From: Trileptium ribeirensis
Lineage: Eukaryota > Nematoda > Enoplea > Enoplida > Thoracostomopsidae
Length of the DNA stretch: 64,000 nt
NCBI GenBank assembly: GCA_030248225.1
Contig: JASANE010007482.1
Coordinates: forward strand, 31,033 to 95,032
Direction of reading: 5' to 3'
The position numbers were made by a program, and so were the translations under genes. Shown here piece after piece: positions 11,596 to 25,221 of the stretch (its first letter is position 1; each line of letters starts with the position of its first letter). The notes beneath the pieces were generated by a model, which saw nothing but the letters and a program-made list of their open reading frames with translations, did not search any database and was not told the DNA's origin.

Positions 11596-14500
11596 ATCAG
11601 TGCTAATCTTATAACAGTAATTATTCAGTAATTCGCAAATTTATGGCCTTGATGATTTGCAGGCACCCATTAAACTTGTATCTGAGTATTTGTGTCATAG
11701 AATTATGGTACAAAACCTGGGTCAGTATCTTTATCATAGAAGTAAGCGGAATAACAAAATATAGACTTACTTTGATACCCTGCAATCAATAAAAATAATC
11801 GTCCAAGAGCTTTTATCTTTTCAATATTTTGAAATCATAGAACATCTGATGGTTAATTGCTGCTCACGCATATGGTTTTGTATAAGTTTGCCCGTAGCTC
11901 GGCTGACTTCGAAACCATATGTGCCTTAGAGCTCACGGAGTGTATAAAGCCGTCCAAACTGCAGAAGTTCAAGTTTTGAATTATAATTATTGCTTCCAAA
12001 CATGCTAGCCGAAACTGTCAAAGTTTTATCGAACTTTCCAAAAATTTCAAACATTTAAAACCGAAATTTTAACATCAAGCTTCATAAAATGAAGTCTTGA
12101 TTTCAAAATTGCCTACGTTTTCGCTTCATTTCTTTGTCAGAATAAAGTCGCCATTTTGCCAGAGCCTTAATTACAAACTGAAATCAAAAGCAGTGGTAAA
12201 ATCGTTCTCATACTATTTTGAAGAACATTAAATACTTTTGAACATTACCATCGATCATTATTGCTATAAAAGCTCTAAAGCACGAAAAACTAACAATCTT
12301 TATGTGTAAAATTCTAAATTTAAATAAACTGTTTACCTTCAAAGAGGTTTAACACACTGTCATCGTATGTTGAAGGAACGTTGAAAAGTTATGTAGGTTT
12401 TGTGTTTGTTGCGATGTTTTTCTTATCGCCATAATTCATGACAGCTTTTCATTTCATTCTTCGTATGACCTTATATAAACGAGTCACTGATACTCTTTTG
12501 AAGAGTCCTGAATTTCAAGTGACTGTCATCCGCTCTTAATGTTTCCATAAGCGCTATAAACTTTGATTTATCTAAGCTCGCGGACCATGAATATCAAAGT
12601 TTGTATAAAAGAACGATATCGTTCCAAATACTATTTTTGATACGGGAAATTATATAGAATAAAATCCGCAACTGGAAACCAATTAAAAACGTTTTAATTT
12701 CCGGCTCATTAAAAGCGAATTTCAACAGCATCGCATTTCGTTAAATTTTTATGATCTTGGATACGAACTTCTGCATTACTGTGTCATATTTATATCTATT
12801 GTACGATCGCCTCCTAGGAAGGATTGCCCTACACAACTTAATTCTCCCTCACACTTATTACAGTGTCGTCATCACCATAACATCATCATCATAATAGTCA
12901 TCATCACCATCATCATCTCAGATACCTATTTCAGTCAGTAGCGAACTTAGAGAGTCTGCGCCCTATCACTACACCATGACTAATCATTGTAACAGCACCA
13001 CCATAATCGTCCGCATCAACACCATTTCAATTGGCGCAAGCGATCTTGCATAATGTGCTCTTATTCATTGCACTATGAGTCATTATTGTAACACCATCAC
13101 CACGATCATAATCGCCATCATATCAGTTCAACACATACCTGTAATGCTAGGAAAATGTGTGTTCTAGAGATTTGCACTATCGCTAATCCGTCTAACATCA
13201 TCCTTGATCCATGAACGGTTATCAATTACTAGTGTGACAATTCTTATAGATTTTCAGACAGTTATCGATTTCAGAGAGTTTATTTAACCAAGGTTGTAAC
13301 ATGCTTCGACGTCTTTCACCTTCGATTTGCTTACACCACTGATGGGGAACCGCATCTGCTGAAATGAAGTAGAATTGTTGCTGTTGGACATTTAGTCAGA
13401 GAATGAGTGCAATCTAATGTTCTGTTGCTGCTCACTGGTTTTAATATGTAACGACCAGTTTGACTCAGACATTCTCTTTCTGTGGTTCCCGCCAGTGATA
13501 TGGACCCTTGCACCACATTAGGACTGAAAAAAGACACGGAGGGCTAAGCAGAGTCGAGAAATGACAATACACCTAGCTAGCTACCTTTAAAGAATAAATA
13601 ATAACATTGGATTGTCTACGACACTTTGTTGTCCACAGTGTGCCTGATATTTTGTTGGGTACATAGGTTCTAAACGTTGGGCACATTCGCATAAGCAAAC
13701 AACATCAAATTTACAAACATCTATCATTTCCAATGGTGTTTTGCTATTTACTGAACGGTCTTGCTAAATTTTATCGGTTTATTCTGGATTACAGCATGAG
13801 ACCTTAAGGTTCACTATTGCTATAGTATTCACTATCAACAATTCCACCCAAAACACTCGATTACCGCAACCATTAATGCAAATGGGTTTTGAAAGGCTGT
13901 TATTTGTAATTAATTCATCCAGGTCTCACGACCGTTATGTACAATAGGAAAATTACACCTGAACGCTAAGATGAATTCTAAGCACTTAAGGTATTATGAC
14001 CATTTTAATTTATGCACACTGCAACTGCTAACAGATTCAGAAATAAGCCGAACATGATGTGTCGTGTTGCTTAAACATGTCCAGCCAAGCTTTATGAATA
14101 ACCTCTAGGGCTTCAGCGAGGTTCAGGCTTAGTCTTGCTCTTGTTTACGTTATTGTCGTCACTAATAATCTCTTACTTGGCCATATATGCTTGAAGCTCG
14201 CATCTTGCCCAACTTCGCCATGCTCATAACCCGTGATGCAGCTAAACGGCCTCGTCCAGCCCGAGCGTAGACCCAATCGCTTCCATATGTGCAATAGCGT
14301 TCAGGGATAATGTCTGATACGTTCACTCGTGATCTTTAATCGACCACCATGTTCCTCATAATGATTGAAACATGCAACCACTTTTCACAAGTTTAGCAAA
14401 CTCGGTGGATATCATTAAATATTGAAACATCTTCCAAGACAGAATAAAACATACAAAATAAATAAATAGGTAAATAAATAAATGTGTAAGCAAATAGACA

Positions 14501-14600
14501 AATAAATGTAATATCGCTTTGGTAAGACGACGGCTTTTCCTTCCGGTCAATAATCGAATATGAAGAACGTAGATTAAAATATTAAGATAAAATACCCTGG
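11596..14600. other. Unit A middle block, no gene; ATC-rich decayed satellite
   Basis: It is homologous to about 23976-28751 of unit B. At about 12860-13130 there are CATCAT-rich stretches and degenerate direct repeats containing words such as TATCACTRCACYATGA and CATCATCTCAG, which look like an old tandem repeat. No coding frame in it is supported. Confidence 0.6.
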
Positions 14601-14605
14601 GTAAA

Positions 14606-15614
14606 TCGTATATCAATATATAAATCGTGTATAAAAATATCTATAAAAATATATACACTATATGAAATTATCATTATCTATAAACATAAAATACACAATA
14701 TAGTATTATCGGATATACCTACCTATATATAATATAAAAAATGAAAATATCTATTATAGTAAAGAACCCATAAAAATGATCAAGGCTGCCATAAATAACC
14801 ATTTTAGAAAGCGGATTTCAGTCTGAGATAAAGAAAATTTATGTTTTATAAGCAGTGTGCTACGCTGGGTGGACATTCATTGCCAGTCGGAAACTCATTT
14901 TAAAAATCCTTGAATACGATATTATGACGAGAAATATGTATAGCATTAATTTATGGCGTATTAGTTGCAGTGAAGGTTGGATTATAAAACTAAAGATCAT
15001 TTGATTAGGTAGAATGGCCCTGGAATTAGGTACGACGTCCGATAATACCTTAAATTCGAAATGACCTTTAGTGGCCTGTCGTGAAAGTGTATGTTAATCA
15101 TCAGGCAGTGCAGATATATACTTTATTGCGGTTTAGCGAAAGCAAGGCTACGGGGCCATCACAACTATTAAAATGAGCCTTTCAGGGAAAAAATTTAATT
15201 GCAAGTAAAGTTTTGTAGAAGGAAATTCAATCTCTGGGATTTTAAGTTATACCGACTGCCGTTTCTAAAAAATAAAATAGGCCCAACGCAAGTTTTAGCG
15301 GCGTAAGTGCATTCTTTACAATTCTCGACATAGTAAACTTTATCTTGGATTGGAGACAGCAAAAATGGTGCGGTTTATAACTACTAGTCCAGCGATTCGC
15401 TTCTTAAGACCAGACAGGCAGCGAGCAAATCATGCGATCCTTAAACATAATGCGTCCAAAAAAATTTATTCAACTCAGGTCTGCTGCCAATACCGACACT
15501 GAGTCAGGCATTGTCAAAACAAAGAATCATCGAGACAAATCTAATGCTGCCAAAAAGAAGTCCATAGAATTGTGGCGGGAATAACAAATGCATAATCTCA
15601 CGGCTGCTGGCAAG
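14606..15614. other. Segment present only in unit A
   Basis: Unit B joins the equivalents of about 14600 and 15615 directly near 35800-35820, so about 1 kb is either an insertion here or a deletion there. It is AT-rich at 14600-14760, with many TATA steps. I see no coding frame or recognisable transposon motif in it. Confidence 0.65.
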
Positions 15615-16226
15615 TAGCTTCTAATCGAAGACAGCGGGAAGTAGATCATCGTTCGATAACACTTCCACAGCTGACTGTCTGTGGTCTAAAAGATTATCGT
15701 GCCACACCGATACTGAAATTAGACCTATAATATTGAACTGGATAGTTGTAACGCAGGTGCAGAATATGGATGAACCGTAGGTCTGAATATTGATATAACA
15801 AATCAAACACTATCAACTGCCAGCGCGAACAGCGAGCGCTAGTGAAGAAAAAGTGTAAAGCTGAATTATATATATGAAAAATTTGCACAGGGGTCGCAAA
15901 TCTGGCTATGGCCTTCTGAATAACGAACACTAATATGTGCGCATTTACTACTAGGCAAAAATTCCGTTAGTCGGACCGTCAAGGTATAAGTGTATAAGCC
16001 ACCTGCTAATAAGCAAAGGAAGAAGACGCGTCGCCCCGATAACTAAAAATGCGTGAGATATAGTAACGCAATCAATATTAGACGTTAAAGCCAATGACCA
16101 AAAACTAGATTTATGACCGAAAGGCGGCATTACGAAACGTTAAATGTACTACACAGTGAACCATTTTTGAATAAGATACCCGATGTAATAAACCGAAAAA
16201 TGGGACTGACGGAGAAAACGCGACTA

Positions 16227-16445
16227 TCAGCGGCATACAATTAGCATAGCAAGAAAATGCTTCAAAACTATGGTAATCCGGCGTAGTGTTACCATTGCTG
16301 AGACGTGTTCAGAGTTCCAGTTATACCAAAAACTATCAATTCCAGTAGCTTTTGATGAACAAAGTTCTGCATAAAAACGTGGAGTTGTGGTTGAAGTATC
16401 CGATGCAAACAAATCAACGATTAATGCGCCAAATCGTCGGTTCAA
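16227..16445 (-). pseudogene. DIRS-like RNase H fragment, unit A copy
   Basis: The 72-residue frame contains FGALIVDLFASDTSTTTPRF followed by a short spacer and IDSFWYNW. This resembles the VDLFAS...PRF...DAF...W motif seen in the RNase H region of DIRS-type retroelements. Unit B keeps the same motif in a longer frame (36158-36664). No tyrosine recombinase or reverse transcriptase is visible nearby, so it is a relic. Confidence 0.5.
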
Positions 16446-16639
16446 CGCATTGAAAAGGAATATATCAGCTAGTCAACTGAGTCAAGATGTTTAGCCAAAC
16501 AACCCGCCATAGCATTTCGTTCTCGAGGAACTCAAGCGAAATCGTCCGGTATCCAATTAATAAAAGTTATATAAAAATATCGTGCAAAAACATTTTCGCA
16601 CAGCTCGAGTGTTCTTTCGCCACTCGATGCTCATTTTTG

Positions 16640-17403
16640 TTGTGCCGAAGAACAACAAATCATTCAGTACTGGCTGAAGTAACAGGCAATGTCAAAAGTA
16701 TTTGGATGAGCCGTTTCACTCCGGGTTATAATAGTGCGTCGCAGTGTGCCATTGCAACTATCGCCGTTGATGCATTATTTTGCCCAGCTACACATTTAGC
16801 GCGCCATCGTAGATGCTCACTGCTGAACAACACAACGTTCTCCGACATTACTATAGCAAACAAACTATACTGCTTTTGGCATCCTTAATGCTGCTTGCGA
16901 ACGCTGAAGAACCCAATGAAATCGTCATTGACAGTATGAGTTTTTCTATTGACGTACCGAATGGCGACACTCATTTGTTCGCGTCGGCTCGTATCCGTTG
17001 TTTCGTCTGCGATTACGCAGAACACGTTTGTATCATTAACCTGTTTCGCCATCGCTGTTGTTATTTGGTCACCGATAATTTCAATCAGTTTGTTTTGGAC
17101 GTTTTTTGAAATGTACATTCTAGGTCACCACAACCTTTGAAGTATTGGTCAAGGACATGGTATCCACGTAGGGGCATGAATATTAAAGAAGGATCGATAT
17201 TTGCATTTTCTCGCTACTGGACTAAAACACTCGTCGTCGCCTTCGACAGTAACACTGCCTTCATCGGCAATATGGGAAAGCACATCGCCATCGTTCTTGT
17301 GCACCCACAAAGATATAGCAATACCGCCAATAAAGTCAATAGCTCTGACGATTGGCACCAAACGCTGGCTATTCTCTGCAGCCTTAAACAAACCCTCAGT
17401 TAA
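16640..17403 (-). pseudogene. hAT transposase relic (DUF4371 and C-terminal piece), unit A copy
   Basis: Reading down the minus strand, 17391-17149 matches the start of the DUF4371-type hAT core (NSQRLVPIVRAIDF, then a WVHKNDGDVLS-like segment). 17118-16885 continues with YISKNVQNKLIEIIGD and the diagnostic VIADETTDTS. At about 16700-16666 LTLPVTSASTE followed by a stop is the start of the hAT C-terminal dimerisation region. Frame breaks separate the pieces and most of the catalytic middle is deleted. It is shared with unit B, so it was dead before the duplication. Confidence 0.8.
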
Positions 17404-18039
17404 TAAACGACGTAATAAATAATTTTGAGTAGTGATTTCGAATATACGGCGATAATTTTGGTACCATTCGACTTACCTCATCGATGAAATCATTACCATA
17501 GAGTTTACCTTAGGTATACCAAACCTTAATTACCTTTGGGTTTACCCTTAGGCAATAGAAAACATTAATTTAGCAACAACACAGTTTTCAACTCCGTAAC
17601 TGTTGAACTCTAAGATGAGTACGTCGCATACTATGTTACATATAACGTGCACTGTTTGGGAGCAGTTGATGAGCAACGCCATATTTCAAGCTAATAATGT
17701 TTAATAGCTAGGAAAAAAGCGAACCGATTTAGTAATATCGGTCAACGAGTAAAAGTACCCTAGAAATTTAAATTTTAGTGCCAAATCGAAGCAAATTTTA
17801 TTGGGTCTTTTCGGTGATAGGTCTCAAAATTATCGAATATGTAAAGTTTAATAACCATTCGAATTCAACTGACGAGGAGAGCCAATTGGTTCGCAAATGA
17901 CTAAATTGGTTCTTGAATTAAAGACCTACGGCCAGTTTTGTGTAATCATAAGCCTTAGCTTAAATGTTATATATGGATTCAGCTGACTGTTATGCCGTTC
18001 TGCTCAACCCGTCAATGCGGTTCGAATGCTTAGTAGCAT

Positions 18040-18075
18040 TATATATATATGTATATATATGTGTGTGTTTATATG
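18040..18075. repeat. TA/TG microsatellite, unit A
   Basis: TATATATATATG followed by TGTG words. The equivalent in unit B (38262-38310) is longer, so the repeat has changed length since the duplication. Confidence 0.8.
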
Positions 18076-18719
18076 TGTATTTTATCCTTGATTTGTATTG
18101 CATCGGCGAGGCCTTATATTTATCCGGTAACCGTTTTAGGCACTGAATAAGGCAGTAAAACTACCAATTTGATGCCAAAATTGCATAGGTATTGTTGTTG
18201 TTATTGCTTGAGGATGACGGACGTTGTCAAACGTATACGGATTACTTGTAAATATCGCCTCTATATTGCTTATGTATATATTGCTCATGATAGGATTATA
18301 TAAATTTTTGCCATATGGATACCATTTTTCATAAAATCAATTACAGAAGCCTTTTCATGATATACTCATATTTACTGAAGTTAACAAACTGTCACGTACA
18401 AATTATGTGGGAGTTCATTTTAGGGGCGTACACCATGCCAGTAATTTGCAATGTCAAATGGTTTTTGCGTACCATTTACCATTAATCGTGATATGATCGT
18501 AAACGTCGTTTCCAGACCATGAATTGGTTTGACAAAACAGTAATCCAGGTGCACTTACCTAAAATGGTCTCACGCATTAATCTAAGCGATACCCTGCGCT
18601 TGCGAAAAGTCACCATGAGATTTATGACAGCACATCCGCTCACCTCACTTGTAGACTTGAAGCGTGTACCCGCAAGTGTTAAAAGTGCGCTTCTTTATCG
18701 TACTAACAACACAAGATAA

Positions 18720-19700
18720 AAAACCGGATGACATATAGGCTCGGTTGGCTGAACTACTGCTGATTTCCTAAAATATGCTGACAATGACATTTGATGCTTA
18801 GCAGAAGCGAGAACATCACGCACTAGAGAGCTAGAGCCGAAAGTATCTGTCGTCAAACGCAGCTTAGGTGCACCCCTGAAGTTCCTAGCTTCCTCAACTC
18901 TTCATTACTAGAGCCAGAAGACAACTCATTGCACATAAGTCTAGTCTACTAGGCGCTCATACTATTGGTGTCAGTGAAGAACGAGAAGTGATATTGCTGC
19001 TATGTAAAATACACCGTATATTATGAAATGTATTATATTAGGTCAGTTTTTAATAGCTACTATGTCTGATAAGCAATGGTTATGCATTTGAGATAAAAAA
19101 AACCTAACTGAATATGTCAAAGCTTGACTGCTTATCACGGTGAAACAAATAAGAACAAAACGGTCAGGAGGGTATCCGAAGAGTTTAAACGCATGCTCTA
19201 AGTTTATATTCCCGCAATGTCTTTGCACCGCGATTAGTTCCTTTCCAAACTAAAGTTCGATGTGGGGCTCGAACTCCCTTTCACCACCTCGAGTTCCGCC
19301 AGTGCGTAATACAGTTAGAATCCTAAACAGGAATCTACGAGACATGACTCAATCAGAAAAATGTAAAAGCTGACACAGGGAAATATAGCTAACAGCATAT
19401 GTGGGCGAAATCCGAAGTCCCAGTGGATAGCGGGTGCTTGGCTAGGGGTCTGGGAGAGTCGTCAGGAAAGGTATGTATAGGTCTAACAATCAAAAGTATT
19501 TTTCCGTAAGCGAGTATTTTTTCAACACGACCGTCCAGTAAAGCGCGCGGTAGTCTCATTCGTATTGAAAACAAAACCTAATATTTAGTAGAAAGCATAA
19601 GTTGAAGTTTCGTAATGTTAACGGTAAATGCTACTTGAAACACGTCCTGTAATGCAATGGGTAAGTAGTGCAACACGAGACCTAGTCACGAAATGCAGGA
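18720..19700. other. Unit A terminal block, no gene
   Basis: It is homologous to 45328-46321. It includes a minus-strand word GAGTTCGAGCCCC near 19275 that resembles a Pol III B box, but the surrounding sequence does not fold into a tRNA. No coding frame is supported. Confidence 0.55.
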
Positions 19701-22700
19701 TGGCTGAATCGATTTGGCTCAATTTTTACAACACCAGTTTTTGCAAATAACAACGCAATACCGATAACAACGTAATAAACATAAAATTGTAAAAATAAGT
19801 AATACATCAAACATCGCATTTTTGTTAAACAAACGCTATTTTGGCTTTTAGAAGTTTTCGTCTGTTATATATGCCTAGATGACTGTTGGCGGGCATCGGT
19901 TACTTCTCAGAGTGTCAAACTGACCAGCCGCCCTGCGTGCACAAAATTTTAGTAATTGTTAGCAAAATTACAAAATTATAAGGAAAAACTGACAAAAATA
20001 GGAAAAATTATGATGAACAATTGGTGACAATGAAGAAATATACTTGTTGTCAATATTCCACACCCCCGAATACACTCACCCTTCTCCACCGCCCCCAAAT
20101 CTCCCCAATAGCCGAAGGACCTTGGGCCCTATTGCAACTCCCTACGGTTAAAACATATCGCCGCAAGCGAAGCGAAAATTTAAATACTAATGTTTATAGA
20201 CTAACATACGATAAGACTGCTATTTGTCAACTTAGATTTTCGGTACTAATAGCAAGACAAACCAAACAAAGCCTACTGTTAACAAGGAAGTAACGTTTAA
20301 AATCACCCGCCTCTCTTTGGCGTGGTTTCTCTTATTCACTGTGTCTCTTGCTGCAAATATTGTATGTCTGTCTTTACGGTACATAAAAATGCTGATGTAG
20401 ATGAAAATATACATATAATCTTAAACAAAGTATTTATTGTGCCACGAGATTCTAAATTATTATTTCATGAGCGATCAAAATTTTCAAAATCAAAATCAAA
20501 GCCAATTTAGAACTTTTAGGCCAAATTAGTGATTGCGGACAGTAGCAAACTAATTCAATTTAGAACAACATTGTTTATGATAGGAATAGTCGGTCTGGCG
20601 AAAGTTTCACCCTGATATAATAGGTACATTGGAACTTTAATTTGACTTTTTAAACGCCATGTCATAAATATTACACAACAAGAATTCCAAACATAATTAT
20701 ATATATATTAATAATAATAGATAATATAACATTTAATAATAATATATAATATACAAAATTGTCAATATAAACTAATATTGGCTGGAAAAATAGTTTTCAG
20801 ATAAATGTGCAATCAGTAATTTCATACACAAATATTTATTTGTGTAAAAGTTTCAGGTGCTAAAATAAAATTGATGTTGAATATTTTCTGTAACCATGGC
20901 TTCGTTGTAGTAAGTTTTTTATAAACGTAATATTTGCAGTTTGTGTTGCAGAATATTCGTTTAAAAATAGAACTAAAAACAACAGCCGATAGAATGCAGC
21001 AGCTTGTCCAGAAAAACCTTCAGCGAAGGGCTCTCGATATGTTAGTTAAGCATAGTTTAATAATATATATTACGTTATAAAAACAGTAGCATGGTATAGC
21101 TCACGACAACATAATCGCAAAAACCGCTAAAACCTGTTTGCGTAGAAATGGCTAGCCTAAGCTAAGGTTTTTATATGAGATTTATACTAAGCATAAAGTC
21201 TAGTTCGGACTTCTCCTGCCACCGAAGCTCCTTCTCCGCAAGTCTACTTTTAAAAACACGGTGTTACGCTCATCAGCTTGACTTGTGCAAAAGCCACATA
21301 TTTTAGAATTTGTTTTAGCAGTGCGCGAAAACCAAACTTGCAAATATATAAGAAAAATTGGCATAAACACATGATTAGTGCAGTATTAGAAAATAGAGAT
21401 ACATTTTTATAACAATTCTACCATGTTTATTACCTAGTTACCGCAACACCGCCTTGAGTAGAACAGAAATTTATTAAGTTCCCATTTTCGTGAGCGCATG
21501 ATAAACGATAACAAAAGTCTTTGGTATCGTTATTTAAACTTTTCTTTCGGAACTTAACAGTGAAAACTTTTGAAACAGTGTGGCCGTACTTGGTATAAAT
21601 TCAAAAGAATTCCACTTTTGTAATAGTACAGCCGAGCCCAGCTATATAACATTTTCCACCATGGTTGTGTAGGAAGGAAAAGATTTGTATATTCCAAATA
21701 CTGCTCACTATCACATAACGCTACGTGTCTGCGCTGGAGCCGCTCAGTCAGTAACTGTTACTTTAGTTTTGAATGAATATTCTGTACTTCTCGCTATGGA
21801 AGATAAACTATCGATATCGCTTAAAGATAAAGCGTTTATTTTTCGAGAAATCCGCGTATTCCTGACCTTTTTGATACTAGGTTTTAAATGTTGCCATGTT
21901 ATCGCCCGATTTAAATTTGATATCATCCGATTGGCTGTGATGAGATGATGACAAATATGCCAGAATAATCTGAGGTACTGCATACTGATGCAAAATATCT
22001 TTCGCTTTCTCTCCGACAGTGTACACTTATCCCGACAATCATCTGGTATATTATCGCGGTAATGATGTTTATTCCTGACTGTCCGTGTGTTGGATTTGCT
22101 TATATTATTTGCGTTCCTATGCACTAACGCAGAAATATGGGCTCCGCTACTGACTGCCCACTGATTGCTGAACATCGCTGCCCAAACCCCCGAATAGTTT
22201 TGTGAAATGTTTGGCAGATTCACTTAAAAATCTTTTGGACCCTACCCACTTGATGGTAAAAATTGATATATAATTGCCCCGCCACATTTTCAGTTTTCCG
22301 CCCGACTCATCTTTAGGGGCCCGGAACTATATTCGAAAAAAGAAACAGCTTAGTGTGCTGTGTTAGGCGACGACATCCCCTTGTCTTAAGCTTAGTTTAA
22401 GCGTTACATGATAAAGGCTTACGAAAGTGTAAGCCTTAAGTGTAGTATATTAGAAACGGCACATCACGCATTTTACTTCCGTCCCTACAAGTTATATCGG
22501 TCTTTTAAACTATGTTGACATAGTGACTGTACCGCTATTAATCGCAAACCCCAAAACTAATTGATTTGAAACCAGGGCCGCTCCATGACTGATACCTACG
22601 ATGCCTTTTATCATGCTTGGTTTTGGATTAGGTAGGTAGAGCATATATGGACATTTTTGATTTTTCGCTAGAAAGTCCCACTAGATTATCCGACACCACT

Positions 22701-23868
22701 CTCATTTGTAGGTTTCGTCCGTTCTTTTGATTGGTCATGACATTAGAGCTGCGGTGTGAACCCTGAGCAGTAGCTCCGAAAATCGGGAAATCTAAAAAGC
22801 AATAGGTGAAAATTGGAAACTTAAAAATTTGCCATGTCTTTTATTTAATAGAGGTATATATTTATTTGGAAAACGTTTTCACAATTATTCGCAAAATTGG
22901 TTGTGCTTTCGCCTGAGTGGTTATTATGCAAATGTGGTTTGTGACTACAGAAAATGCGAAGTGTAAAAAAGGTATGAGATTTCATATTCTGCATGTCAAG
23001 GGATTGGGCGACTCAAAAACAGCGTCTCACGCGTCTCTGCTTGTACTATTCGCACAGTTAGGCATACATTCATGGTTAAGATTTAGGCTTAGCGAACAGA
23101 TTCATACTGCTTAAAATCAGCCTCTGTTTAGGCAAGAGTTTCTTCTACATTAATGAACAAGCACAAATTTCGTTGTTTTGGTACGAAAGAGAACGCTTTA
23201 TATATAATAAACAAAATTTGGACAACGGATATTATAGAAACATAGTCTTACTGCATATTTTTGAACTAAGATCGTTGAGCTGAGCGGAACAATGCCAAAG
23301 TTTTTGTTGTGCGCCAATTTCCTGAATTCCTTCCACCCAGTGGAATAGGACCCCAAAGTTTCTGCCTTTGACGCGCTGAATTTGTTAACGAATGGCGTAT
23401 CCTTTCCCTCTCTTTCCATAGTGAAAAACGTGTACAGATCCTCCACAAAAAAACACCCTTCCACATTCCCTATAGTATAAAACCATCCCACAATAGTGAA
23501 GTCATTGAGTCGCCACTGCGCAGATATATTTCTAATATTATTGCTCGCGTTAGTTTACAACCTAGAGGCTAAATCCCGAAGAGAGAAGGAATTATGCTCT
23601 GTAGCACTTTGGGCAAAAAAAGTGAAGACCCATTCTTTCATCCGTGCGGTGTGTTCCCCCGAATTAAGCATTAAATCCACAGAACGACGAATTGCAATAT
23701 GATAAAATACAACACCTTCACTGTGCTGCAACATTCTTCCAGTTCAAACAGGACACTAAACGTGAATAGCAGGGCGCTTATTTTGAATGATCTGAATAAA
23801 ATCGCGCTTTTTGGACGGCTAGCAGTAGTAGTTTGATGTGTAAATTTTAGTACCATGCTAAGTTATTT
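19701..23868. other. Unit B first block, no gene
   Basis: It is homologous to 3133-8306 without the tRNA array. Its one longer frame (20021-20293) has a counterpart at 3436-3675, but most differences between the two change amino acids, and there is no splice or start context. I find no gene. Confidence 0.6.
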
Positions 23869-24069
23869 TATAGATTATCCACAAATCGGGGAAATTCGTG
23901 TAAATTTTCAGGCTGCTACATGGAACCATAAATTTTTTAAATTGTGGTTCTTCGAAAATTTGATGAATCCAGTAAGTTTCTGGGTGCTAACCTTAAAACA
24001 GTAATTATCGTAATTCGTAAATTTATGGCTTTAATGATTTGCAGGCATTAAATTTTTATCGGAGTATTT

Positions 24070-24365
24070 GTATCATATAAGTAAGATACAAAACCTGGGG
24101 CAGTATCTTTATCACAGAAATAAGCGGAATAATAAAATATAGACTGACGGTGATACACTGCAATCAGGCTTTCTGTGTCAGTATCTTACCGTAGAAGCAT
24201 GATACAAACACCCGAGTCAGTATCGTTATCACCGAAGTTAGCGGAAAAAGAAAATGTGGACTGGCGGTGTTACCCTGTAATCAGGTTTTCTGAATCAGTA
24301 TCCTATCATAGAAGTATGATACAAAAACCTACATAAGTATCATTATCACAGAAGTAAGCGCTACA
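24070..24365. repeat. Tandem repeat, about 111-117 bp unit
   Basis: Units begin near 24070, 24181 and 24298. They share GTATC...ATAGAAG...GATACAAA...CAGTATC..TATCAC.GAA.TAAGCG. Unit A has only about one unit (11692-11787), so copy number differs between the two duplicates. Confidence 0.8.
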
Positions 24366-25221
24366 AAATTATGTTCGTAGTGAAATGATACCTAGTGACT
24401 TGGACAGAACAATAACTATTTGGAGCATATGAGCAGTCATTTCGGCGCATCATGATGTTCAACTGTATATACTTGAGGTCCCGCAACACAAGGTGGTAAA
24501 ACAAAATAGATTATATTGCAGCTTTATAAACATGTTTGGGGCCAATTTCAATATATATAATCCAAATAAAAATGCGAAATATAAATTATTAAAAATGGCC
24601 GCCGTATTCAGTGTGATGCTAGTGGAGGCCTACCCTTTTGCCGAACATTTGGACCCGTACAAGCTCGACAGCAGTAACTGGAGGCATAGCTAAAGTCCCC
24701 GTAGATAGTTATTTCCGACCGCGGAGTACCCATAATACGTATCTCGGAAAGATGAATTATCTCAGCCCAACCTAGAACACGCGGCCTTAATATCGTCGTT
24801 TAATCCGACTGTACTGAACCAAGCAATGAACTGTAAGGATTGAACCACTGACCCGTGTACATGTGGCGTATGAGTTGAATAAATATAATTTTGACTGTGT
24901 GTCAAATCATATCATTGTCAACCATTTCATAAAAAAAGAAACTAGGTCAATTTTTAACACACGGACAAAAATGTTTAAAAATTTTTGAAACATAATTGTT
25001 TCAAGTCACGCAACAAAACCCAAGGTTGTATTGAACAATACTCTGCAAGCCGCTGCGATTTTTGTAGAAATATATGAAACTACACATTTTCTTTGCTAAG
25101 TTGTAACACATTTAGCGACACAACATTGTACACAGACGAATGTGAAAATGTGCAAAATTACAAATATATACATGTATAAACATAAAACCATATATATTTG
25201 GTGTACGTGTATTGAACCGAA
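24366..25221. other. Segment present only in unit B
   Basis: Unit A goes straight from its single tandem unit to AATAAAAATAATCGTCC (about 11787), whereas unit B reaches that word at 25222. The extra DNA holds a 66-codon frame (24493-24693) without similarity I recognise, and a minus-strand GGTTCAATCC word near 24835 like a Pol III B box but without a tRNA fold. Confidence 0.6.

Larger units (their letters stand above)
3133..19700 (+). repeat. Unit A of a tandem segmental duplication
   Basis: The stretch from TGGCTGAATCGATTTGG at 3133 to GAAATGCAGGA at 19700 is collinear with 19701-46321. Matching blocks are 3133-8306 with 19701-23868, about 11596-14600 with about 23976-28751 plus 35734 onward, 15615-18700 with about 35820-38934, and 18720-19700 with 45328-46321. 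Sequence differences are a few percent by eye. Unit A lacks the two large elements found in unit B, so it preserves their empty sites. It alone has the tRNA array, the gypsy relic and a segment at about 14606-15614. No intact protein gene is visible inside the shared sequence. Confidence 0.9.

Noticed and set aside
12860..13130. CRISPR-like or coding repeats in the CATCAT-rich stretch
   Set aside because: Unit spacing and sequence are irregular, consistent with a decayed satellite in eukaryotic DNA.
16487..16888. 133-codon plus-strand frame, also present at 36706-37107
   Set aside because: It is the antisense of the hAT C-terminal and deleted middle region, and its conservation follows from the duplication.
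19210..19350. Possible tRNA or SINE on the minus strand around GAGTTCGAGCCCC (also near 45890)
   Set aside because: The B-box word is good but the T-stem does not pair and no A box or cloverleaf can be built.
24691..24900. Possible tRNA-derived repeat on the minus strand around GGTTCAATCC
   Set aside because: Only the B-box word is present and no cloverleaf folds.
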